DNA of 64,000 bases from Nocardiopsis sp. FIRDI 009 (lineage in GTDB: Bacteria; Actinomycetota; Actinomycetes; Streptosporangiales; Streptosporangiaceae), in NCBI RefSeq assembly GCF_003386285.1, contig NZ_QPNC01000015.1:186001-250000 (forward strand), read 5' to 3'. Of this stretch, positions 17,708 through 28,119 are shown piece after piece. A program made the translations under genes and the position numbers. The first letter of the stretch is position 1; every line of letters starts with the position of its first letter. Under the pieces are notes generated by a model. The model saw nothing but the letters and a program-made list of their open reading frames with translations. It did no database searches and was not told the origin of the DNA.

Positions 17708-18631
17708 TCAGATGCCGAAGGCGCGCCGCGCGTTGTCGGCGACGGCCGCGGCCAGGTCGTCCTCGTCCATCCCCTTGGTCTGCGCCAGGGAGCGCAGCGT
17801 GTGCGGGATGAGGTAGGGGGCGTTGGGCCGACCCCGGTAGGGCTTGGGGGTCAGGAAGGGCGCGTCGGTCTCCACGAGCATCAGCTCCGGCGGCGCCACC
17901 CGGGCCGCCTCCCGCAGCGGTTCGGCGCTGGCGAAGGTCACGTTGCCCGCGAAGCTCATGAAGTAGCCCTGCTCCGCGCAGACCTTCGCCATGTCGGCGT
18001 CGCCGGAGAAGCAGTGGAAGACGACGCGTTCGGGCGCGCCCTCCTGAGCCAGGATCCGCAGGACGTCCTCGTGCGCCTCGCGGTCGTGGATCATCACCGC
18101 CTTGCCGTGACGCTTGGCGATGTCGATGTGGCGGCGGAAGGACTCCTCCTGCGCACGCGCCCCCTCCGGGCCGGTGCGGAAGGTGTCCATCCCGGTCTCC
18201 CCCACCGCCACCACGTGCGGCAGGGCGGCCAGCGCGTCGATCCCCGCCAGCTCCTCCGCCAGCCCCTCGTAGCCGCCGCCCGGGCGGGCCTTGCCCGCCC
18301 AGTCGGTGTCGTCGACCTCCACCCCGGTGGCGCCGTCACCGTGCACGACGCGCGGCGCCTCGTTGGGGTGCAGCGCGACGGCCGCCCACACCCTGCCCGG
18401 GTGCGCCTCGGCGGTCTCGGCGGCCCACCGCGACGACGGCAGGTCCACGCCCACCTGGATGAGCGGGGTCACGCCGACGCTCTCGGCCGTCCGGATGATC
18501 TCCTCGACCCCGGGCGTCTGCATGTCCATGTGCGTGTGGCTGTCGGCCACGGGGACGCGCAGGGGCTCGGGCACGGGCGGCGGGGTCTGGCTGTTGCGCT
18601 CCCTGACCGCTTTGCCGCTACGCCTGGCCAT
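17708..18631 (-). CDS. tatD: TatD-family metal-dependent hydrolase
   Basis: 307 residues. Metal ligands are visible in VADSHTHMD (about 27-35), the central GETGMD, and C-terminal ETDAPFLTP. TatD-type enzymes are TIM-barrel DNases/hydrolases involved in DNA or RNA quality control. It overlaps the metG end by 14 bases, the usual metG-tatD pairing. Confidence 0.93.
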   Translation of the reverse strand: MARRSGKAVRERNSQTPPPVPEPLRVPVADSHTHMDMQTPGVEEIIRTAESVGVTPLIQVGVDLPSSRWAAETAEAHPGRVWAAVALHPNEAPRVVHGDGATGVEVDDTDWAGKARPGGGYEGLAEELAGIDALAALPHVVAVGETGMDTFRTGPEGARAQEESFRRHIDIAKRHGKAVMIHDREAHEDVLRILAQEGAPERVVFHCFSGDADMAKVCAEQGYFMSFAGNVTFASAEPLREAARVAPPELMLVETDAPFLTPKPYRGRPNAPYLIPHTLRSLAQTKGMDEDDLAAAVADNARRAFGI

Positions 18632-20447
18632 CGGCGCCCTCCAGCCCCAGGCGGGCGAGCTCCTCGTCCACCACGGACGGGTCGAGCTTGGCGAACAGCG
18701 GCTGCGGACGGCTCAGCGGGGTGCCGGGCACGATCGGCCGGGACTCCCAGCGCGCCTCGTCGTCGGCGTAGTTTCCGGTGATCACCGGGTAGTCCACCGC
18801 CTCCTCGGAGCCGCCGATGGTGTCGTGTCCGGTCTCCAGGCGGGGCATGCCCGTCCAGGTGCCGGTGCCGCCCAGCATCGCGTACACCTTGTTGGCCGAC
18901 TCGGGCAGGAACGGCGTGAGCAGCGCGTTGGCGTCGCTGACCAGCTGGAGCGCCACGTGCAGGACGGTGGCCATCCGGTCCGGGTCGGTCTTCTTCAGCG
19001 CCCACGGGGCCTGGTCGGAGATGTACTTGTTCGCCTCGGCGACCGTGCGCATCGCCTCCTGGAGCGCGGCCTTGAACTGCGACCGCTCCAACTTCCGCCC
19101 GACCTGCGCGAACGCCTCCCGCGATGCGGCCAGCACCCGCCGGTCCTCGTCGGTGAGCTCGCCCGCCTCGGGGATCTCGCCGAGGTTCTTGGCGGCCATG
19201 GAGATCGAGCGGTTGACCAGGTTGCCCCAGGCGGCGACCAGTTCGTCGTTGTTGCGGCGGACGAACTCGGCCCAGGTGAAGTCGGTGTCCTGGGTCTCGG
19301 GCCCGGCGGCCATGATGTAGTAGCGCAGGGCGTCGGCGGAGTAGCGCTCCAGGAAGTCGCGCACGTAGATCACCACGCGGCGCGAGGAGGAGAACTTGCG
19401 CCCCTCCATGGTGAGGAACTCGCTGGAGACCACCTCGGTGGGCAGGTTGAAGGAGCCCAGCTCGCCCGCGTCGCCGCCGCGGTCCCCCTCGCCGCTGGCG
19501 CCGAGCAGGATGGCGGGCCAGATCACCGAGTGGAAGACGATGTTGTCCTTGCCCATGAAGTAGTAGGACCGGGCGTCCTCGTTCTGCCACCAGCGGCGCC
19601 ACGCGTCCGGCTCCCCGATCCGCCGGGCCCACTCGATGGACGCGGACAGGTAGCCGATCACCGCGTCGAACCACACGTACAGGCGCTTGTTGGCGTTGTC
19701 GGACCAGCCCTCCAGCGGGATGGGCACGCCCCAGTTGAGGTCACGGGTGACCGCGCGGGGCTGGAGGTCCTCCACGAGGTTCAGGGAGAACTTGAGGACG
19801 TTGGGGCGCCAGTCGCCCTCCTTGCCCTTGAGCCACGTGGTGAGGATGTCCGCGAACGCGGGCAGGTCGAGCATGAAGTGCTCGGTGTCCACGAACTCCG
19901 GGACCTCCCCGTTGACCCTCGACCGGGGGCCGATGAGGTCGATCGGGTCGAGCTGGTTGCCGCAGTTGTCGCACTGGTCCCCGCGCGCGCCGTCGTACCC
20001 GCAGATCGGACAGGTGCCCTCGATGTAGCGGTCGGGCAGCGTGCGGCCGGTGGACGGCGAGATCGCGCCCTTGGTGGTGTGCGTGAAGACGTAGCCGTTC
20101 TCGTACAGCGTGGTGAACAGCTGTTGGGCGACGGAGTAGTGGTTGCCGGTGGAGGTACGGGTGAACAGGTCGTAGGAGAGGCCGAGGGCGACCAGGTCCT
20201 CGGCGATGATCCGGTTGTAGCGGTCCGCCAGCTCCCGGGCGCTCACACCCTCCTGGTCGGCCAGCACCTGGATCGGGGTGCCGTGCTCGTCGGTGCCGCT
20301 GACCATCAGCACGTTGTTGCCCGACATTCGCTGGAAGCGGGAGAAGACGTCGGAGGGGACTCCGAAGCCGGACACGTGACCGATGTGGCGCGGTCCGTTG
20401 GCGTAGGGCCAGGCGACCGCGGTCAGGATGTGGCGATTCGACGACAT
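18618..20447 (-). CDS. metG: Methionyl-tRNA synthetase
   Basis: 609 residues. Class I motifs: the HIGH box in [11 protein letters not shown] (15-25) and the KMSKS equivalent GRKFSSS (about 345), the actinobacterial variant. Zinc knuckle [18 protein letters not shown] near 140-160. The anticodon-binding helices lie at the C-terminus; no C-terminal EMAP-like dimerisation domain. Confidence 0.97.
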   Translation of the reverse strand: MSSNRHILTAVAWPYANGPRHIGHVSGFGVPSDVFSRFQRMSGNNVLMVSGTDEHGTPIQVLADQEGVSARELADRYNRIIAEDLVALGLSYDLFTRTSTGNHYSVAQQLFTTLYENGYVFTHTTKGAISPSTGRTLPDRYIEGTCPICGYDGARGDQCDNCGNQLDPIDLIGPRSRVNGEVPEFVDTEHFMLDLPAFADILTTWLKGKEGDWRPNVLKFSLNLVEDLQPRAVTRDLNWGVPIPLEGWSDNANKRLYVWFDAVIGYLSASIEWARRIGEPDAWRRWWQNEDARSYYFMGKDNIVFHSVIWPAILLGASGEGDRGGDAGELGSFNLPTEVVSSEFLTMEGRKFSSSRRVVIYVRDFLERYSADALRYYIMAAGPETQDTDFTWAEFVRRNNDELVAAWGNLVNRSISMAAKNLGEIPEAGELTDEDRRVLAASREAFAQVGRKLERSQFKAALQEAMRTVAEANKYISDQAPWALKKTDPDRMATVLHVALQLVSDANALLTPFLPESANKVYAMLGGTGTWTGMPRLETGHDTIGGSEEAVDYPVITGNYADDEARWESRPIVPGTPLSRPQPLFAKLDPSVVDEELARLGLEGADGQA

Positions 20448-20742
20448 GCCTCAAGACTAAAGCCGTCGGGACCCGGCCGCGCCCTCCGGCACGGTCGCCG
20501 CCCGCCCCGGCCTCGGTCGCGGCCGGAAGCGGCCACGTCCGGCGGCCGTCGCGGCGGCCGGAAGCACCCTTACCGGACGGGCCTCGCGGTGGTAGGAACA
20601 GTAGTGGGGCCGCGGTCGTCCACAGGGAGCCGGGGGACGATTCCCCCGGGTCTGATCGTGCCCGTATGCTCTGCTGAACGCCGCCGATCGCGACCGGGGC
20701 GCCCGGCGGTCCCACAGTCAACCCGGTCCTTCGTTCGAGGCG
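20448..20742. other. Divergent promoter region
   Basis: Separates metG from the secreted-protein/secDF direction. No gene seen. Confidence 0.45.
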
Positions 20743-21201
20743 GTGGTCACCACGGTTACCCGTGCGCTACCCCGCCCTGCCCGCGCCGCCGTGCTCATCA
20801 CCGGTGTGGTGCTGACCGTCGTGCTCGCCCTGCCCTCCGCGTCCACCGCCTCGGCGGCCGGGACGCCCGGGCACGCGCCGCACGGCGTCCCCGGTGTCGA
20901 ACGGGCGGCCGACCCCGGCGCGTCGGCGGGGGAGGACACCGGTGAGGGCCCCCGCGAGCACGCCGCCCCGGGCGAGCGTCCGGTCCTCACGGCCGCGGCG
21001 GCCCCGGCCACCTGCGAACAGCGCGCCACTGCGCGCGACCTTCCCGACGCGGTGCCCGGCTGCGCGCTCCGGCTGGCGGCCTGGGAGCAACCGTGGTGGC
21101 CGCTCCCCCGCCCGCACCCCGACCCCCTGCCCGAACAGGTCACCTCCGGGGAACTGCCGCCCACGCGTGCGCCCCCTCTCACCGCGCCCACCACCGTCTG
21201 A
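20743..21201 (+). CDS. Hypothetical secreted or membrane-tethered protein upstream of secDF
   Basis: 152 residues from a GTG. Signal peptide-like start (ALPRPARAAVLITGVVLTVV) with an Ala-rich cleavage zone ASTASAAG near residue 38. The rest is Pro/Ala/Glu-rich, with two Cys in the C-terminal half (TCEQ, GCALR) that could pair. GC-rich third positions support coding. No known family. Confidence 0.55.
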   Translation: MVTTVTRALPRPARAAVLITGVVLTVVLALPSASTASAAGTPGHAPHGVPGVERAADPGASAGEDTGEGPREHAAPGERPVLTAAAAPATCEQRATARDLPDAVPGCALRLAAWEQPWWPLPRPHPDPLPEQVTSGELPPTRAPPLTAPTTV

Positions 21202-21275
21202 CCCCTGTCGGACCGCGCCCGGCCCCACCGGACGCGCCCGGCGATCCACCCACCCGCAGTGAGAGGTTCCACCCC

Positions 21276-23939
21276 TTGTCCAGTCAAACGGGAGCCGGAG
21301 GGCGCTGGATTCGCGCGCTCATCTCCCTCCTCGTCATCCTCGTCGCGTTCGGCGCGGCGTGGTTCATCCCGCCCCGCCTGGGTCTCGACCTCAGCGGCGG
21401 CACGCAGATCGTCCTGGAGACCCAGGACGGCCCGGACGGCACCCCGGCCAACGCCGAGAACACCGACATGGTCATCGAGGTGCTGCGCCAGCGCATCGAC
21501 AGCCTGGGCGTCGCCGAGGCGAACATGTCGCGCTCCGGAGCGAACCGGATCATCGTCGAGCTGCCCGGCGTCCAGGACCCGGCGGAGGCCGCCCAGATCA
21601 TCGGCCAGACCGCGCAGCTGACCATCCACCCCGTCCTGGGCACCGGCCAGGGCGGCCAGGGGGTCGCCCCCGGCGACTTCGCCAACGCCCCCCAGGACAC
21701 GGCCGACGAGGCCCGTGCCCCGGCCGACTCCGAGGAGACCGGGGACGGGTCCTCGGACGAGGGGTCCTCCGGCGACGGGGAGGCCACCGAGGGCGAGGAC
21801 GGCTCCGGGCTCTCCGAGGAGGAGCTCGCCGAACTCTTCGGCGGCATGGGCGGCGACTCCACCGCCGGCCAGGGCCAGCCCGCGGAGAACCCCGAGGACG
21901 TCGCCCTGACGCTCCCGGACTCCACCGGCACCTACCTCCAGCTCGGCGAGGCCGCCATCCAGGGCGACCACATCGCCGGCGCCGAGGCCCGGCTCGACAC
22001 CGTCACCGGCGCCTCCTGGGTCGTGAACGTCAACTTCCGGGGCGAGGGCCGCGACGAGTGGGCCGAGCTCACCGGCGACGCCGCCTGCTACAACATGGGC
22101 GACCCGCGCCGCCGTGTCGCGATCGTCCTGGACAACGAGATCATCTCCGCCCCGGAGCTCAACCAGGACTACGTGTGTGACGCGGGCAGCCGTGAGGGCA
22201 GCACGACCATCACCAACCCCGACTTCAACAGCGAGAGCGCAAACGAGCTGGCGGTCCTGATCGAGGGCGGTTCGCTGCCGCTGCCGGTCGTCGAGATCCA
22301 GCGCCAGACCGTCGGCCCGACCCTCGGCGCCGCCGCCATCCAGGCGAGCGCGATCGCCGCCGTCCTGGGTATCGCGTTCACCGCCCTGTACATCACGCTG
22401 GTCTACCGGCTCGTCGGTCTGCTGGCGTCGGTGGCGCTGGCGTTCTACACGCTCATCGCCTACGGCGCGCTGGTCGCGATCGGGGCGACGCTGACACTGC
22501 CGGGCCTGGCCGGTTTCGTCCTCGCCATCGGTATGGCCATCGACGCCAACGTGCTCATCTTCGAGCGCGCGCGTGAGGAGTACCAGCGCCAGCAGCAGGT
22601 CTACGACGCCAACCGGGCGTCCGGCATGCGGGACTCCGACGACGAGGAGGCCACGGGCGCGGCCGCCCGGCGCCGTCGCCGCCGGGCCATCCCGCCGAGC
22701 CTGGAGAAGGCCTTCGTCGAGGGCGGCCGGAAGGCGTGGAGCGCGGTGCTCGACACCAACATCACCACGCTCATCGCCGCGGCGCTGCTGTTCTTCTTCG
22801 CCTCCGGCACCGTCCAGGGCTTCGGTGTGACCCTGAGCATCGGCACCATCGCCTCGATGGTCTCCGCCCTGGTCATCGCGCGCGTCCTGGTCGAGTGGGC
22901 GGTCCGTCGCGCGGTCGTCCGCAAGCACCCGGCGATCACCGGCCTCAGCCGGATCGGACCGGTGCGCACCTGGCTGACCACCAAGAACCCCGACCTGATG
23001 AGGTTCCGCCGGATCGCCCTGGTCGTGGCCGGGCTCATCGTCGTGACCGCCGTCGCCGCGCCGCTGGTGCGGGAGACCAACCTGGGCGTGGAGTTCACCG
23101 GCGGCCGGGTCCTGGAGTACGAGATCACCGGCGACCAGGACCTGAGCGTGAACGACGCCCGCGAGGTCGTCGCCGGGCTCGGCTTCCCCGGCTCGGACAC
23201 CGCGGTCGTGCAGGAGGCCGGTGACGGCGACCTCGCCGTGCGCACCGGGGACATCTCCGACGCCGACGCGGCGGCCGTCGAGGAGGCCCTGGACGAGGCG
23301 ACCGGCGGCGTGGAGCTGCTCAGCGACGAGCTGATCGGGCCGAGCATGGGCGACGAGCTGCGCAACCGGGCGCTGATCGCCCTGGGCGCGGCGCTCGCCC
23401 TCCAGCTGCTCTACCTCGCCTGGCGGTTCCGCTGGTCCTTCGGCCTGTCCACGATGCTGTCGCTGGCGTTCAACATCACCCTGGTGATCGGCCTGTTCAT
23501 CTGGCTGGGCAAGCCGATCGACGGCGTGTTCCTCGCCGCGATCCTCAGTGTGATCGGCTTCAGCGTCAACGACACGGTCGTGGTGTTCGACCGCGTACGC
23601 GACGAGTGGGCACGGGACGACAGGTCGCCGTTCCGGGAGATCGCCAACCGGGCGGTGCTCAACACGCTGCCGCGTACGGTCAACACCACCGTCGGCGCGC
23701 TCATCATCCTGAGCTTCCTGACCTTCTTCGGCGGGTCCTCGCTCCAGGACTTCTCGATCGCGATGCTGGTTGGTCTGAGCACCGGTGTGGTCTCCACGGT
23801 GTTCGTGGCGATCCCGCTGGCCATCTTCTTCCAGAAGTGGGACCGGACCCCCGCGCCGCACGTGCTCAAGGAGCGCAAGACCAAGGAGCGCAACGCCGCC
23901 AAGGCGGTCCGCGAGATGGACGACGGCGCCGTCGTCTAG
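21276..23939 (+). CDS. secDF: Fused protein-export protein SecDF
   Basis: About 887 residues from the TTG at 21276. The SecD half has a first transmembrane helix, LGLDLSGGTQIVLE (D1), a split P1 head interrupted by a long acidic Ser/Glu/Gly insert (about 150-215), and a five-helix bundle with GMAIDANVLIFER. The SecF half begins near residue 575 with GVEFTGGRVLE and ends with NDTVVVFDRVRDE and a basic tail. It uses the proton gradient to pull secreted chains out of SecYEG. Fusion into one chain is normal in part of the actinobacteria. The start codon is uncertain. Confidence 0.95.
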   Translation: MSSQTGAGGRWIRALISLLVILVAFGAAWFIPPRLGLDLSGGTQIVLETQDGPDGTPANAENTDMVIEVLRQRIDSLGVAEANMSRSGANRIIVELPGVQDPAEAAQIIGQTAQLTIHPVLGTGQGGQGVAPGDFANAPQDTADEARAPADSEETGDGSSDEGSSGDGEATEGEDGSGLSEEELAELFGGMGGDSTAGQGQPAENPEDVALTLPDSTGTYLQLGEAAIQGDHIAGAEARLDTVTGASWVVNVNFRGEGRDEWAELTGDAACYNMGDPRRRVAIVLDNEIISAPELNQDYVCDAGSREGSTTITNPDFNSESANELAVLIEGGSLPLPVVEIQRQTVGPTLGAAAIQASAIAAVLGIAFTALYITLVYRLVGLLASVALAFYTLIAYGALVAIGATLTLPGLAGFVLAIGMAIDANVLIFERAREEYQRQQQVYDANRASGMRDSDDEEATGAAARRRRRRAIPPSLEKAFVEGGRKAWSAVLDTNITTLIAAALLFFFASGTVQGFGVTLSIGTIASMVSALVIARVLVEWAVRRAVVRKHPAITGLSRIGPVRTWLTTKNPDLMRFRRIALVVAGLIVVTAVAAPLVRETNLGVEFTGGRVLEYEITGDQDLSVNDAREVVAGLGFPGSDTAVVQEAGDGDLAVRTGDISDADAAAVEEALDEATGGVELLSDELIGPSMGDELRNRALIALGAALALQLLYLAWRFRWSFGLSTMLSLAFNITLVIGLFIWLGKPIDGVFLAAILSVIGFSVNDTVVVFDRVRDEWARDDRSPFREIANRAVLNTLPRTVNTTVGALIILSFLTFFGGSSLQDFSIAMLVGLSTGVVSTVFVAIPLAIFFQKWDRTPAPHVLKERKTKERNAAKAVREMDDGAVV

Positions 23940-23973
23940 ACCCGTCGGCGGGCTCGACGCCTCCCGGACACCA

Positions 23974-24013
23974 GGGGCCCGGGTACCGTGCCACGGCACG
24001 GCGCCCGGGCCCC
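23974..24013 (+). terminator. secDF terminator
   Basis: GGGGCCCGGG (23974-23983) pairs perfectly with CCCGGGCCCC (24004-24013); inside is a smaller CCGTGCC/GGCACGG pairing. Confidence 0.75.
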
Positions 24014-24097
24014 TCCCGCGTGCGCGGGGGCGCGCGGGCGTTTCCGCCGTTGAGCAGCTAACTTGCGTCGCCCCTCCCGCGTGCGCGGGGGCGCGCG
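24009..24097. repeat. 28-bp direct repeat, two copies
   Basis: The same 28 bases (starting GCCCCTCCCGCGTGCGCGGG) occur at 24009-24036 and 24070-24097, 61 bases apart. Each contains a CCCGCG-TG-CGCGGG hairpin. The first overlaps the secDF terminator; the second lies before the AIM24 stop, so it may be a second terminator made by duplication. Confidence 0.6.
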
Positions 24098-24121
24098 TCC
24101 GGTCCGGGACGGTCCCCGGTG

Positions 24122-24784
24122 TCAGCCCGTCGGGGCGGGGGCCGGAGCGCCCTCGGATGCCTGGACGAGCACGAAGCCCTGCCCTTCGAGGGACATCTGG
24201 ACGGCCTCGCCGCTGCCCCGGCCGATCAGCGCGCCCGCCTTCATGGTCCGGCGCACCCCGGTCCGCAGCGAGCTGGACCAGGCGACCGCCGCGTCGGTGT
24301 CGACGAAGGTCGGTTGGTCGATGTTGAGCAGCACGGGCGCGCCGTGGCAGGCGATGGCCACGCGTCCGTGCCCGTGGAACACCGTGTTGAACAGACCGCC
24401 GGAGATGATCCCCGCCCCCTCGACCCGGCGGATGTCCCAGCTCAGAGTGGGGTCGAAGGCGAGGACGTTCTCACCGTTGACGGTGATCGCGTCGCCTTCG
24501 AGGTCGACGAGGTGCACGTCCCAGGCGTCGCGGGCCAGGAAGACGTCACCCTGGCCGGTGATCCGCATCAGGGGCATGCCCTCGCCGGTGAGGGCCTTCT
24601 TGAAGAATCTGCCGACGCTGCCGGAGCCCTCGTAGGAGAAGTCGACGTTGCCCTGGTAGGCGACCATCGAGCCCTGCCGGGCGAGCACCGAGCCGTTGAG
24701 GCCGATCCGCAGCATCTTGTGGTTCTGGAGGGACATGCCGGGGAGGTTGTTCTCCTGGGCGTGCCGGAAGAGTTCGCTACGCAT
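24122..24784 (-). CDS. AIM24-family protein
   Basis: 220 residues from the ATG at 24784. All-beta protein of the AIM24/TerD-like trans-spliced-barrel type, with family-typical phrases SMVAYQGNVDF, GVRRTMKAGAL-like C-terminal repeats and FVLVQASEG. Bacterial AIM24 proteins have no established reaction. Its start overlaps the rsmI stop by 8 bases. Confidence 0.85.
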   Translation of the reverse strand: MRSELFRHAQENNLPGMSLQNHKMLRIGLNGSVLARQGSMVAYQGNVDFSYEGSGSVGRFFKKALTGEGMPLMRITGQGDVFLARDAWDVHLVDLEGDAITVNGENVLAFDPTLSWDIRRVEGAGIISGGLFNTVFHGHGRVAIACHGAPVLLNIDQPTFVDTDAAVAWSSSLRTGVRRTMKAGALIGRGSGEAVQMSLEGQGFVLVQASEGAPAPAPTG

Positions 24785-25661
24785 GCCCCTGATCCTGCCC
24801 CACCCCGTGGACGAGGTCATACACCCGACGTTTGGGCACGCCCGCCTCCTTGGCCACGCGGGCGATCGCCTCCTTGCGGCGTACGCCCTCCTCCTCCAGT
24901 GCGGACACGGCCGCGACGAGGTCGGCGGGGCTGGCCGTCCCGCCGCCCGGGCGCGCCCCCTCCACGACCACGGAGATCTCCCCGCGCACGCCCTCGGACG
25001 CCCAGGCGGCGAGCTCGCCGAGCCCGCCCCGGCGCACCTCCTCGTAGGTCTTGGTCAGCTCACGGCAGACGGCGGCGCGGCGGTCGGCGCCGAACGCGTC
25101 GGCCATCGCCGTCAGGGTCGCGGCGATCCGGTGGGGGCTCTCGAAGAAGACCATGGTGCGGCGCTCGTCCGCCAGGTCGGCCAGGTATCCGGTCAGCCCC
25201 TTGCGCGGCGGAAAGCCCTCGAAGCAGAATCGGTCGGTGGGCAGGCCCGAGACCACGAGCGCGGTCGTCACGGCCGACGGACCCGGAATGGAGGTGACCG
25301 GAATGTCCTCCTCCGCGCAGGCCGCGGTCAGGCGGTAGCCGGGATCCGACACCCCGGGCATCCCCGCGTCGGTGACCACCAGCACGTCGACCCCGTCCCT
25401 GAGGTCGGCGAGGAGTTCGTCGGTCCGACGGCTCTCGTTGGCGTCGTAGTAGGACACGACCCGGGCGCCCTCGGCGCCGCCCAGGCGCACCCCCGCCCGT
25501 GCGGCGAACTGGCGCAGCCTGCGGGTGTCCTCGGCCGCGATGACCCGTGCGCCCTCCAACGCTCCGATGAGCCGGGGCGGCGCGTCCTCCAGGTTCCCGA
25601 TGGGCAACCCGGCGAGCGTCAACGTCCCGACGCGCCGTGCACCAGCCACACCCTCATCCAC
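24777..25661 (-). CDS. rsmI: 16S rRNA (cytidine1402-2'-O)-methyltransferase RsmI
   Basis: 294 residues. SAM-fold motifs in order: GLPIGNLED, VIAAEDTRRL, VVTDAGMPGVSDPG, IPGPSAVTTALVVSGL, and FFESPHRI. It methylates C1402 of 16S rRNA in the decoding centre. Divergent from the mannosyltransferase gene, an arrangement conserved in actinobacteria. Confidence 0.95.
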   Translation of the reverse strand: MDEGVAGARRVGTLTLAGLPIGNLEDAPPRLIGALEGARVIAAEDTRRLRQFAARAGVRLGGAEGARVVSYYDANESRRTDELLADLRDGVDVLVVTDAGMPGVSDPGYRLTAACAEEDIPVTSIPGPSAVTTALVVSGLPTDRFCFEGFPPRKGLTGYLADLADERRTMVFFESPHRIAATLTAMADAFGADRRAAVCRELTKTYEEVRRGGLGELAAWASEGVRGEISVVVEGARPGGGTASPADLVAAVSALEEEGVRRKEAIARVAKEAGVPKRRVYDLVHGVGQDQGHA

Positions 25662-25769
25662 TGTGATCCCCGTCCTGTCACGCTACGGTTGGCCTGTCAT
25701 GCCGACCGAAAACCCGGTTTCGCGGCCCGCCCGAACACGGACCGCCCGAACCCCAACCTACGAGCCGAG

Positions 25770-27416
25770 ATGACCACCACCGCACCTTCCTCCGAGGCTC
25801 CGCCTCCCACGGCGCCCCTCCCACCCCATCCGACCCGGCAACGCCTGGGCCTGCCGCACCCCTCCTCCACCGGCGCGGGGCAGCGCTGGCTGGGCTGGGC
25901 GAGCGCCCTCCTCGTCGCCCTGTTCGCCGGAGCCCTGAGGCTCTTCAACCTCGGCGAGCCCCCGAGGATCTACTTCGACGAGACGTACTACGCCAAGGAC
26001 GCCTACGGCCTGTGGGAGTTCGGCTACGAGCACGAGACGGTCGAACGCGCCGACGACCTGCTGGCCCAGGGGCAGCAGGACATCTTCACCGGGGCGGGCG
26101 ACTTCATCGTGCACCCGCCGGTCGGCAAGTGGATGATCGCGCTCGGCGACTGGCTGTGGTCGCTCCTGCCCTTCGGCTCGTCCATGACGCCCGAGGGGTG
26201 GCGGTTCGCCTCCGCGCTGGCCGGGATGGTCACGGTGCTCATCCTGGTGCGCCTGGCGACGCGGATGACCCGTTCGCTGCTGTTGGGCTGTACGGCGGGG
26301 ATGATCCTGGCCCTGGACGGTCTGCACTTCACGCTGAGCCGTATCGCCATGGTGGACATGTTCCTGACGCTGTGGCTGCTGGCGGGGTTCGCGTGCCTGG
26401 TGATCGACCGTGACGCGACCCGGGAGCGGCTGGCGCGGGTCGCGGAGTCCGGAGCGGACGTGACCCGGGTGTGGTGGCTGGGTGCGCGTTGGTGGCGGCT
26501 GGCTGCCGGACTGTGCTTCGGTCTGGCGGTCGGAACGAAGTGGTCGGCCCTGTTCTTCATGGCGGCGTTCGGTCTGCTCACGGTGGCGTGGGACTACGGG
26601 GCGCGACGCAACGTGGGTCAGCAGCGCCCGTTCTGGCGGTGGCTGGGGGTCGACGCCGTCCCGGCGTTCGTCCAGACGGTCGTCGTGGCCGCGGTGGTGT
26701 ACCTCGTCTCCTGGTCGGGATGGCTGTTCACCGGTGGCGGATACAACCGCGACCACGCCGACGGCCTGCTGCCCGCGGGGGTGCCCGCGCCGCTGAGGGA
26801 GCCCGTGGAGGCGCTGGTGAGCCTGTGGGACTACCACGGCCGGATGATGCACTTCCACAGCACCCTCACCAGCGACCACTCCTACATCTCCGCGCCGTGG
26901 GAGTGGCTCGTCATGCGCACCCCGGTGATGTTCCACTACAACGGCGAGGCCGTGGGCTGCGGCACCGGCGACTGCGTGACCTCGATCGTGTCCATCGGCA
27001 CGCCCGTCATCTGGTGGACCGCCGTCATCGCGCTCCTGGTGATGGTCGGCTGGTGGGTGACCTTCCGCGACTGGCGCGCCGGAGCGGTGGTGTTGGCGGT
27101 GGCCGCGGGCTGGCTGCCCTGGTTCGCCTACCCGGACCGACCGATGTTCCTGTTCTACGCGTTGCCGATCCTGCCGTTCCTGGTCCTGGCCGTCACGCTC
27201 ATGCTCGGGCTGGTCATGGGCGCCGGGGAGGAGAGCCCGCGTTTCGCGCCCTATGCGCGAGCCCTGGGCGGAATCGTCTTCGGTGTCGTGATGCTGCTGA
27301 TCATCGCGCACTTCGCGTATCTCTACCCCGTCCTGGCGGCCTATCCGATCGACGAGGCCAGCTGGCGGGAACGGCTGTGGTTCGACGTGTGGATCTACGG
27401 CAACGGGGGCTCCTGA
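25770..27416 (+). CDS. pmt: Dolichyl-phosphate-mannose-protein mannosyltransferase
   Basis: 548 residues from the ATG at 25770. A GT-C fold membrane enzyme with about 11 helices. The catalytic acidic pair is in FDETYYAKDAY (about 74-84), then HPPVGKW and the DGLHFTLSRIAMVDMFL loop, and the WVGG-like C-terminal PMT region. It moves mannose from polyprenyl phosphate to Ser/Thr of exported proteins, working with the Sec pathway. The neighbour rsmI is the usual partner in this order. Confidence 0.93.
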   Translation: MTTTAPSSEAPPPTAPLPPHPTRQRLGLPHPSSTGAGQRWLGWASALLVALFAGALRLFNLGEPPRIYFDETYYAKDAYGLWEFGYEHETVERADDLLAQGQQDIFTGAGDFIVHPPVGKWMIALGDWLWSLLPFGSSMTPEGWRFASALAGMVTVLILVRLATRMTRSLLLGCTAGMILALDGLHFTLSRIAMVDMFLTLWLLAGFACLVIDRDATRERLARVAESGADVTRVWWLGARWWRLAAGLCFGLAVGTKWSALFFMAAFGLLTVAWDYGARRNVGQQRPFWRWLGVDAVPAFVQTVVVAAVVYLVSWSGWLFTGGGYNRDHADGLLPAGVPAPLREPVEALVSLWDYHGRMMHFHSTLTSDHSYISAPWEWLVMRTPVMFHYNGEAVGCGTGDCVTSIVSIGTPVIWWTAVIALLVMVGWWVTFRDWRAGAVVLAVAAGWLPWFAYPDRPMFLFYALPILPFLVLAVTLMLGLVMGAGEESPRFAPYARALGGIVFGVVMLLIIAHFAYLYPVLAAYPIDEASWRERLWFDVWIYGNGGS

Positions 27417-27760
27417 CCTGTGGGGGAGCGCCGCCCGGGGCAGGAGCGGCCGTGACGGGCGGCAGCGGTGTTTCCGCCTGCGGAGTTCGCCTCCTTTAGT
27501 ACCATCGGCGTGGGAAATCAACAGTTCTGAGTAGCCGAAAGAGGACACCCCGGAACGTGGATTCCTTCGAGAAAGGGCTCGGCATCGGGGACTCGCCCTG
27601 GTAATGTCAACGACTGGTTGCTGTTGTTGTTTCCATGGATGCCCGAGGCGCCTCGCGGAACTGCACGTGGGCACTCGTCGGGGATGGTCTCGCCGATGCG
27701 GCGCCCGGCGACCCGGGGCCAGCAGGGTGCGGCCCCGCAGTAGTCCCCAAGGGAGAGCAC
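27417..27760. other. Long leader region before the cold-shock gene
   Basis: 344 bases with no supported gene. It probably holds the promoter and a structured 5' leader of the cold-shock mRNA, as is usual for csp genes. No defined riboswitch recognised. Confidence 0.4.
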
Positions 27761-27964
27761 ATGGCTCAGGGCACCGTGAAGTGGTTCAACTCTGAGAAGG
27801 GTTTCGGGTTCATCGCCGTCGGCGGCGGGCAGCCCGACGTGTTCGTCCACTACTCGGCGATCGCGGGTACCGGCTTCCGGAACCTGGAGGAGGACCAGAA
27901 GGTCGAGTTCGACATCATCCAGGGCCCCAAGGGCCCGCAGGCGGCTGACGTCCACGCGGTCTGA
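27761..27964 (+). CDS. Cold-shock protein (CspA family)
   Basis: 67 residues from the ATG at 27761, with GGGAG upstream. The RNA-binding motifs are KGFGFI (RNP1) and VFVHYSAI (RNP2), starting [12 protein letters not shown] single cold-shock domain binding single-stranded RNA/DNA. Confidence 0.96.
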   Translation: MAQGTVKWFNSEKGFGFIAVGGGQPDVFVHYSAIAGTGFRNLEEDQKVEFDIIQGPKGPQAADVHAV

Positions 27965-27980
27965 CCGCCACCCGTCTTCC

Positions 27981-28014
27981 CCGGCCCCCCGCTCGCCCGC
28001 GAGTGGGGGGCCGG
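27981..28014 (+). terminator. Terminator of the cold-shock gene
   Basis: CCGGCCCCCC pairs with GGGGGGCCGG (28005-28014), with extra inner GCTCG/CGAGT pairing. Confidence 0.8.
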
Positions 28015-28119
28015 TCGGTCTTCGGACACCTCGTCGTCATCGGGGCATGGTTACCCATGAGCATGGATACCGGTTAACCTGCTTGAAGCCGGTCGCATCA
28101 CGAAGGGCGAGGATCGCGC

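Noticed and set aside
20718..23999. A very long open frame on the minus strand opposite secDF
   Set aside because: Its translation is Asp/Val/Arg/Gly low-complexity, typical of the antisense of a high-GC gene. The plus strand encodes a complete SecDF with all motifs.
24009..24097. Short repeats as a CRISPR array
   Set aside because: Only two copies, GC-rich hairpins overlapping a terminator, and no cas genes.
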